This document shows positions 1 to 4,155 of a DNA stretch of 5,179 bases, piece by piece (the first letter of the stretch is position 1; each line of letters begins with the position of its first letter). The notes below the pieces were generated by a model. It saw only the letters and a list, made by a program, of their open reading frames with translations, made no database searches and was not told the origin of the DNA. This DNA comes from an uncultured Bdellovibrio sp. Lineage in GTDB: Bacteria; Bdellovibrionota; Bdellovibrionia; Bdellovibrionales; Bdellovibrionaceae. Both the position numbers and the translations under genes were made by a program. The DNA is taken from positions 1-5,179 of the forward strand of contig CALMPX010000201.1 in assembly GCA_937871355.1 (NCBI GenBank), given 5' to 3'.

Positions 1-1482
1 GTAAAAAATGCCTATGAAACGATACTTAAAAAAAATGTTGCTCAGGAGCGCGCTATTTCGCACATGCAGGATGCTGCTAAGGATGAAATTCGCCATCTTT
101 CAAAACTGAGTATGCCACAAGGAACAGATAAATATTATGAAGAAATATTTAAAAAAATTGAAGAGTCTCGTGCTTCCTATGTGCGTAACGAGAAAGAGCT
201 TTCCACTGCTTTAGACTCTGAAGACCAACTTAAAACTTTTGCCGAACTTTCTAAAACCTGGAAGACATTAAATAGCAGTATCGATGAAATGTTATCTCTT
301 TTTAAAATGAATGCCAAAAATCCTGATCGCGCAAAACTGATCCAGATTTATTATTCTGATTTAGAAGAAAATATCGATGTGATGTTTGGCTTAGGTCAAA
401 AAATGGAAAGAATTATTCAAGCAACTGCCCAAATTTCAGAAAATGAAGCAGCCCATGCCGCCATTACAGGAACAAAATTTACTTTGGCTACCGTGTGTTT
501 AGGATTTTTACTCGCTTGTGTTTTAGGTATTGTGCTTTCAAGTTACATTAGTCGAAATCTAATTCAAGTTGCTGAAGAGCTTCGCGAACAAGCACGATCA
601 ATGATCCAAGTTTCAGATGTTTTAATAGCAGGTGGCGAAAATGTTCGTCAGCGTACCCAAAAACAATTAAACTCCATCGAAAAAACAATGCAAACAGCTT
701 CAGAAATTAACAATATGATTTCACAAAATGCGAATAATGCAAAAAAATCCACTTTAAAATCTAAAGAAAGTCAGGCCACCGTTGAAAGCGTGCGCTTGGG
801 TATCGATAATTTAAATGGTGCCATATTACAGATTAATTCAAGCACGAAAAGTATTGTTAGCCAAATTCAAGAAAGTCATAAGCAAATGCATAATGTGGTG
901 GACTTGATTAAAGAAATTTCTACTAAAACTCAAGTTATCAACGAAATTGTTTTTCAAACTAAACTGCTATCCTTTAATGCCTCTGTCGAAGCTGCACGAG
1001 CTGGCGAGTCAGGGAAAGGATTTTCTGTTGTGGCTCACGAAATTGGAAAATTAGCCAAATCTAGCGGAGCTGCTGCTGATGAAATTAATGAAATGCTCAA
1101 TCGTAGTGTCAGAGTGGTCGAAGATATGGTTTCTGAAACTGAACAAAAAGTGAATGACATGTTAAAGTCCAGCGAAAAAAATGCCGCAGAAGGTGAAAGC
1201 TTTTCTGTTAAAGTGGGAGATCTTTTCAAATCTGTAGAAGACAGTATGTTGGAAGTCCTTTCGTGCATGGGTGAAATTTCGGTGGCCACATCTGAGGAAG
1301 CTCGTGGGCTAATAGAAATCCAAGAATCATTTACCGAGGTCGAACAATTAGCTACCGAGAATGCAGGAGTTACAGTGAGTTTTGAATCGCAAGCTGTAGC
1401 TTTAAATAAACAATCAACTTCAGTGATGTCAGTCGTGAACAAGCTACTCGACATTGTTAAAAGTACAGACAACGCTGCCTAA
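1..1482 (+). CDS. Methyl-accepting chemotaxis protein, N-terminus cut by window edge
   Basis: This is a membrane chemoreceptor that would signal to the CheA kinase through CheW. The frame is open from base 1, so the ATG at 64 is an internal methionine; 493 residues are visible, ending in tandem stops TAA TAG. In visible-residue numbering, 1 to about 155 are charged helical sequence, consistent with a periplasmic four-helix-bundle-like sensor. About 157-182 form one membrane helix (FTLATVCLGFLLACVLGIVL). The rest is a long coiled-coil signalling domain. The hairpin tip at 316-336 reads IVFQTKLLSFNASVEAARAGE and keeps the family E330, R333 and E336. The QTN of the common tip is QTK, and ALNA is SFNA. 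No HAMP domain is recognisable between the membrane helix and the signalling domain, and no NWETF-like CheR/CheB tether is seen at the C-terminus. The first membrane helix must lie before the window. The ligand cannot be told. Family assignment is very secure. Confidence 0.97.
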   Translation, partial: VKNAYETILKKNVAQERAISHMQDAAKDEIRHLSKLSMPQGTDKYYEEIFKKIEESRASYVRNEKELSTALDSEDQLKTFAELSKTWKTLNSSIDEMLSLFKMNAKNPDRAKLIQIYYSDLEENIDVMFGLGQKMERIIQATAQISENEAAHAAITGTKFTLATVCLGFLLACVLGIVLSSYISRNLIQVAEELREQARSMIQVSDVLIAGGENVRQRTQKQLNSIEKTMQTASEINNMISQNANNAKKSTLKSKESQATVESVRLGIDNLNGAILQINSSTKSIVSQIQESHKQMHNVVDLIKEISTKTQVINEIVFQTKLLSFNASVEAARAGESGKGFSVVAHEIGKLAKSSGAAADEINEMLNRSVRVVEDMVSETEQKVNDMLKSSEKNAAEGESFSVKVGDLFKSVEDSMLEVLSCMGEISVATSEEARGLIEIQESFTEVEQLATENAGVTVSFESQAVALNKQSTSVMSVVNKLLDIVKSTDNAA

Positions 1483-1515
1483 TAGTTCTGTGTGTGTTCC
1501 CATTTATGCAGTTCT

Positions 1516-2169
1516 TCAAAGAGTGGCTTTTGTTATCCCGCGCAAACTGTTTCCCACGTAGATTTCACAATTTTTAACATCATCAACTGTAAAATCTTTC
1601 TCTTGCAATGAATATTTAATCTGGTTGATTTCAACGAAGCCGTCAGTCAAAGCCGAACGGCGTAAGCAACCATTCACGCAACCAGAATCTAAAGTCGGAG
1701 TATAAACCTGGTCTTGCATTTTTATGAATAGATTAAAACGTGATGTTTCTGTGATGTAGTTAAGATTGTTAATGCCGATGACATCATCCGTTCCCGGCCA
1801 GCGTAAGCTGAGGTTATCATCCCAGTATTTTCGATCACTCGTTTTATAATTTTGTAATCCGCGTCCTGCAGTTTGTTGACGATGAGTAGCATATTCCAAG
1901 CGAATCACATCGTTTAATAAATCAATGGGAGTCATTTCACTTTTAATCACACTGATCGTTTGCGGATCGATCACTAAACGACATTTTTGATCTACTTTCG
2001 AAGTAGCTAATTGAAAAGGGCGATACAGTTTTAAAATATCTTCTTTGATTAAAGCTGAATGATAAAACTGAATGGCTTCAAAAGTTCTTTGAATATGAAA
2101 TTTCAAAAGAGGGTTTTCGTATTGCGCTATACGAAAGGTATCTAAAATAAAAAAAGGGCTAGAGCTCAT
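1516..2169 (-). CDS. pabC: 4-amino-4-deoxychorismate lyase (class IV PLP aminotransferase fold)
   Basis: The enzyme would convert aminodeoxychorismate to p-aminobenzoate and pyruvate in cytoplasmic folate synthesis. The protein is 217 residues from the chosen start. Visible fold IV marks are: FILDTFRI near the N-terminus (7-14); the HIQR segment (25-28); YKTSDR with the likely PLP-binding lysine K109; TETSRFNLF with the family glutamate (about 140-148); LDSGCVNGCLRR (160-171), the equivalent of the LDSG-NG-R segment; and GNSLRG (206-211) near the end. The GNSLRG ending and compact size resemble PabC domains fused behind PabB; the free E. coli enzyme is about 270 residues. I chose the second of two adjacent ATGs (2169) because GGAG lies 7 bases before it. 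The first ATG (2172) has only 4 bases, and an in-frame ATG at 2235 would lie deep inside pabB. The start overlaps the pabB stop by 11 bases, so translational coupling is likely. A branched-chain or D-amino-acid aminotransferase is less likely given the pabA-pabB neighbours. Confidence 0.9.
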   Translation of the reverse strand: MSSSPFFILDTFRIAQYENPLLKFHIQRTFEAIQFYHSALIKEDILKLYRPFQLATSKVDQKCRLVIDPQTISVIKSEMTPIDLLNDVIRLEYATHRQQTAGRGLQNYKTSDRKYWDDNLSLRWPGTDDVIGINNLNYITETSRFNLFIKMQDQVYTPTLDSGCVNGCLRRSALTDGFVEINQIKYSLQEKDFTVDDVKNCEIYVGNSLRGITKATL

Positions 2170-2182
2170 CATCGAGCTCCAA
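2159..2182 (-). promoter_or_regulatory. Potential translational-coupling hairpin at pabB/pabC junction
   Basis: On the minus strand TTGGAGCTC (2182-2174) can pair with GAGCTCTAG (2167-2159) across a six-base loop GATGAT. This gives nine pairs, seven Watson-Crick (six of them contiguous) and two G-U. The 5' arm contains the GGAG ribosome-binding site of pabC. The loop and first base of the 3' arm contain the two ATGs, and the 3' arm ends in the TAG stop of pabB. A ribosome finishing pabB would open the stem and expose the pabC start. The pairing is read directly; the coupling role is inferred. Confidence 0.5.
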
Positions 2183-3232
2183 GTGTTTAGCTTTGCGTAA
2201 AAATTCTTGCCATTCTTTTTCTGGATCAGAGTCATAGACTATTCCGCAGCCAGAAAAATAAGTTAATCGATTGTCGTGATGCAAAAAAGACCGAATCGCT
2301 AAGTTTAACTTGAAATTTTGATTCTGCCACCAGCCAATGCATCCCGTATAGAAATGACGGTTCGATGTTTCTAATTCATTAATCGCTATAACGCTTTCTT
2401 TTTTTGGACAACCTGAAATGGATCCTGCCGGTAACATCTTTTCTAAGATCTCTGGTAAAAGTTGATCGGTGTGTCCAGATATTTCCGAATAGGTATGAGT
2501 TAAATAATTCAAGTTCAATTCTTTACGATGTTCATTGACGACGACTTTATCCTGACAAATAGATTGTAGATCATTACGAAGTAGATCGACGATCATCGAA
2601 AGTTCTGCGTTCTCTTTTTCGTTCTTAAACAGATCATTAAACGGCTGATTTTTTAAAGTTGTCCCCTTAATCGGCCGAGTCAGGATGGTCTTGTCTTTTT
2701 TTTCTAAAAACAATTCCGGAGAGTAACATAAAATTTCTGAGGTCGATCTCGGTAAAAAAGCGCTGTAGTCTGATTTGAATTTTTTCAGATAGTATTTAAA
2801 GATTTCGTAGGGCTGAATGGGAACGACCATGCGAGACTCAAAGTTTGATGTTAGATTCACCTGATAATATCGCCCCTTTTGAATATCAGTACGAATCGAT
2901 TTCACTTTATCTATGAAATCTTCTTTAGTTATGCGAGGACTGAAGCCAAAATCGATTTTTTCGATCTCAGAGCTGAGATCATTTTTATTGATCAGTTTAA
3001 AAGTGTTCAAAGCATAAATTGTGATAGCAAAATCATTTTCTAAGAGCGAATCGATACTTTGTTTCTGAAGGTAATCAAAATTAACTTGGATCACCTTCAT
3101 TTGTGTGGGGTATTCCAACTGAATCTGTTTTAAAAAAGTGGTCGGATCTTGCTCGTAACTGCATTCAAGACGGGTGTAATCATCAGAGCGGATCATCAGA
3201 TCATTTTCGTAGAAACAAATCACTGGCGTCAT
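2159..3232 (-). CDS. pabB: Aminodeoxychorismate synthase component I
   Basis: A 357-residue chorismate-binding enzyme that, with ammonia supplied by PabA, aminates chorismate to 4-amino-4-deoxychorismate. Family motifs in order: SPELFL (171-176), RPIKGT (186-191), DLLRNDL (216-222), LTHTYSEISG with H246, PAGSISGCPK (268-277), YTGCIGWW (295-302) and SGCGIVYDSDPEKEW (327-341). The lysine in PIKGT (K189) is the residue that marks PabB; anthranilate synthase TrpE normally has alanine there (PIAGT). In E. coli PabB this lysine forms a covalent adduct with chorismate, so the call is PabB rather than TrpE. The N-terminal part is short compared with E. coli PabB (about 450 residues), as in PabB halves of PabB-PabC fusions. 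The start ATG overlaps the pabA stop as ATGA, with only a weak GGA about 7 bases upstream, so it probably depends on translation of pabA. Confidence 0.94.
   Translation of the reverse strand: MTPVICFYENDLMIRSDDYTRLECSYEQDPTTFLKQIQLEYPTQMKVIQVNFDYLQKQSIDSLLENDFAITIYALNTFKLINKNDLSSEIEKIDFGFSPRITKEDFIDKVKSIRTDIQKGRYYQVNLTSNFESRMVVPIQPYEIFKYYLKKFKSDYSAFLPRSTSEILCYSPELFLEKKDKTILTRPIKGTTLKNQPFNDLFKNEKENAELSMIVDLLRNDLQSICQDKVVVNEHRKELNLNYLTHTYSEISGHTDQLLPEILEKMLPAGSISGCPKKESVIAINELETSNRHFYTGCIGWWQNQNFKLNLAIRSFLHHDNRLTYFSGCGIVYDSDPEKEWQEFLRKAKHLELDDEL
2177..2180 (-). promoter_or_regulatory. pabC ribosome-binding site GGAG
   Basis: GGAG lies 7 bases before the ATG at 2169 and 4 bases before the ATG at 2172. 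The spacing decides for the second ATG as the pabC start. The site lies within the end of pabB. Confidence 0.65.
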
Positions 3233-3780
3233 GATTGTATCCAGTCGAGGATATATTTTTTATAGAGATCAGCAGATTCTGTCAAAAAAGATTCGGGATG
3301 AAATTGAAATCCCAATAGTTTTTTTGTTTTATGTTCGCTCCACATAATGCTGTTATCGTCCGCGGCCGTCGCGAGCACGTTAAAATCTGCTCCGGGCTTG
3401 CAACGAAGTGAATGATATCTTCCCACTGCTAATTGATCAAAAGGAGCTTTCGCTTTTAATAAAGAAATTTTTCCATGTTTAGGCGGAGAATATTTTTCCA
3501 CTGCTCCATTACAAATCACCGCCATCATTTGAAAGCCTAAGCAAATTCCTAAAACAGGTTGTTCCAGCGATTTTAATAAATCCAAACTGTGTGGATAATC
3601 TTCCGGAGATTTCGGTCCCGGAGAGAGAACAATGAGGTCATAGTTTTTCAGATTTAATGACGATGTTTGCGCGTGATGGACCACAGAGACCTTAAATTCT
3701 GGTTCTAGCCAGAATTTAATATTCCAAATGAAGGAATCGTCATGGTCGATAATAAGCGCTGTACGAGACATCTGTGTCAT
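3229..3780 (-). CDS. pabA: Aminodeoxychorismate synthase component II (glutamine amidotransferase)
   Basis: A class I glutamine amidotransferase of 183 residues, first gene of the pabABC operon. It releases ammonia from glutamine and passes it to PabB. The catalytic triad is visible: C80 in GICLGFQ, then H161 and E163 in FQFHPESF. Other family marks are IIDHDDSF (10-17; commonly LIDNYDSF), LSPGPKSP (52-59), KHGKIS (101-106) and RYHSL (121-125). Two positions differ from the commonest PabA/TrpG form: the usual His after CLG is Phe, and the second glycine of SPGPG is Lys. TrpG is the alternative, since the two proteins are alike and may be shared; the neighbouring pabB and pabC favour PabA. Start choice is uncertain between the ATG at 3780 (used) and one at 3771; neither has a clear Shine-Dalgarno sequence. 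A TATAAT box ends 8 bases before the first ATG. Confidence 0.93.
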   Translation of the reverse strand: MTQMSRTALIIDHDDSFIWNIKFWLEPEFKVSVVHHAQTSSLNLKNYDLIVLSPGPKSPEDYPHSLDLLKSLEQPVLGICLGFQMMAVICNGAVEKYSPPKHGKISLLKAKAPFDQLAVGRYHSLRCKPGADFNVLATAADDNSIMWSEHKTKKLLGFQFHPESFLTESADLYKKYILDWIQS

Positions 3781-3788
3781 TTCAATAG

Positions 3789-3794
3789 ATTATA
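3789..3794 (-). promoter_or_regulatory. Candidate -10 box (TATAAT) of the pabABC operon
   Basis: A perfect TATAAT on the minus strand ends 8 bases before the first pabA ATG (3780). No good -35 match stands 17 bases upstream; that position is occupied by the palindrome at 3800-3821. If used, transcription would begin about at 3781-3783, giving a leaderless or nearly leaderless message. In such AT-rich DNA a chance match is possible. Confidence 0.45.
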
Positions 3795-3799
3795 TACTT

Positions 3800-3821
3800 A
3801 AACTGGCCTATGCGCCAGTTT
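3800..3821. promoter_or_regulatory. Perfect palindrome AAACTGGC-N6-GCCAGTTT, possible pab operator
   Basis: Two perfect 8-bp inverted arms flank CTATGC. The element begins 5 bases upstream of the TATAAT box and covers the place where a pabA -35 box would be, as expected for a dimeric regulator site. On the plus strand it is followed by five T's and so also looks like a short factor-independent terminator, but no plus-strand gene ends upstream of it. The symmetry is certain; the role is not. Confidence 0.45.
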
Positions 3822-3843
3822 TTAAAAGATGAGTAAATGATCA

Positions 3844-3876
3844 TTGATTTAGTCAGACTTACATATTATTTATATA
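3844..3876 (+). promoter_or_regulatory. Possible promoter of the 65-residue gene
   Basis: TTGATT (3844-3849) matches four of six bases of a -35 box. Possible -10 boxes are TATTAT (3864-3869, 14-base spacing) and TATATA (3871-3876, 21-base spacing); neither spacing is ideal. A promoter somewhere here is expected because the gene starts a divergent unit, but the exact boxes are uncertain. Confidence 0.25.
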
Positions 3877-3892
3877 TGTAAGTAATATGTAA
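3857..3892. repeat. Three copies of ATATGTAA/TTACATAT in the divergent control region
   Basis: TTACATAT at 3859-3866 is inverted relative to ATATGTAA at 3874-3881, which repeats directly at 3885-3892, 11 bases further on (about one helical turn). The first two copies belong to a perfect 10-bp inverted repeat, ACTTACATAT (3857-3866) and ATATGTAAGT (3874-3883), around TATTTAT. The cluster ends 18 bases before the ATG of the small plus-strand gene. It may be an operator overlapping that gene's promoter. Confidence 0.5.
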
Positions 3893-3898
3893 ATAACC

Positions 3899-3904
3899 AA
3901 GGAG
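3899..3904 (+). promoter_or_regulatory. Strong ribosome-binding site AAGGAG
   Basis: AAGGAG stands 6 bases before the ATG at 3911. It is the best ribosome-binding site in the window and the main reason to accept the small gene that follows. Confidence 0.75.
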
Positions 3905-3910
3905 AAAACC

Positions 3911-4108
3911 ATGCGTCAGTCGTCAGCTTTTTCGTCTTACAAGATCGTTCGAATTCCCGCCTACACCGTTTCAAATAAGCCTATGTTCAGAAATTCTTAT
4001 CACGTTCACTATATGCCCAGTTTCAAAAAATCACTTCGTCTTGATCGTATAAATGTCTATATCTGGTTCGTGCAAGTCGTACTCAGTGTTGCTATTACTT
4101 TAACTTAA
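3911..4108 (+). CDS. Small basic protein with C-terminal hydrophobic segment, unknown function
   Basis: I do not recognise this 65-residue protein. Residues 1-46 are polar, strongly basic and rich in aromatic residues (R2, K11, R14, K23, R27, K39, K40, R43, R46; about five tyrosines in the whole protein), with only one acidic residue, D45. Residues 48-65 (NVYIWFVQVVLSVAITLT, with V49 to the end most hydrophobic) look like a membrane segment reaching the very C-terminus. That fits a small tail-anchored inner-membrane protein with its basic part in the cytoplasm. Support for translation is a strong AAGGAG 6 bases before the ATG and the divergent control region upstream. No signal peptide or cysteine is seen. 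It is transcribed away from pabA and converges on the sigma-54 regulator, whose stop is 33 bases beyond its own, so it shares an operon with neither. It could instead be a leader peptide or a chance frame. Confidence 0.6.
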   Translation: MRQSSAFSSYKIVRIPAYTVSNKPMFRNSYHVHYMPSFKKSLRLDRINVYIWFVQVVLSVAITLT

Positions 4109-4131
4109 ACAACGCCTCTTCCTTCAATTTC

Positions 4132-4155
4132 ACGCTGATTTTTAAAGATCAGCGT
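4132..4155. terminator. Stem-loop between convergent gene ends, terminator-like but lacking a T-run
   Basis: ACGCTGAT (4132-4139) pairs perfectly with ATCAGCGT (4148-4155). Two further inner pairs, one of them G-U, can shorten the loop. The stop codon of the minus-strand sigma-54 regulator lies inside the loop region. Neither strand has a run of T's right after the stem, so this is not a textbook factor-independent terminator. It may act as a 3' end stabiliser or shared weak terminator for the two converging genes. Confidence 0.4.

Noticed and set aside
64..66. ATG as start of the chemoreceptor
   Set aside because: The frame is open to base 1 with coding-like sequence, there is no ribosome-binding site before it, and a first membrane helix is missing, so the real start is upstream of the window.
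1035..1472. Open 145-codon frame on the minus strand inside the chemoreceptor gene
   Set aside because: It is fully antisense to a clear conserved receptor domain. Its Ser/Thr-rich translation looks like the complement of a coiled coil, and it has no family resemblance.
1483..1515. Terminator between the converging chemoreceptor and pabC ends
   Set aside because: The 33-base gap has a short TGTGTGTG run and a repeated AGTTCT, but no stable stem followed by T's.
2170..2235. Longer pabC form starting at the ATG at 2235
   Set aside because: The extra 22 residues are the out-of-frame reading of the conserved pabB C-terminus and do not resemble class IV aminotransferases; GGAG supports the start at 2169.
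2167..2235. Programmed frameshift producing a PabB-PabC fusion
   Set aside because: The pabC frame is +1 to pabB and no convincing +1 shift site is seen. A proper ribosome-binding site and ATG make re-initiation simpler.
3800..3823. Plus-strand factor-independent terminator (8-bp stem plus five T's)
   Set aside because: No plus-strand gene ends upstream of it, and the element sits in the pab promoter position; kept as a possible operator instead, though a terminator of antisense transcription is not excluded.
3800..3823. Sigma-54 promoter (TGGC near GC) in the divergent region
   Set aside because: The spacing between the GG and GC dinucleotides does not fit the -24/-12 pattern.
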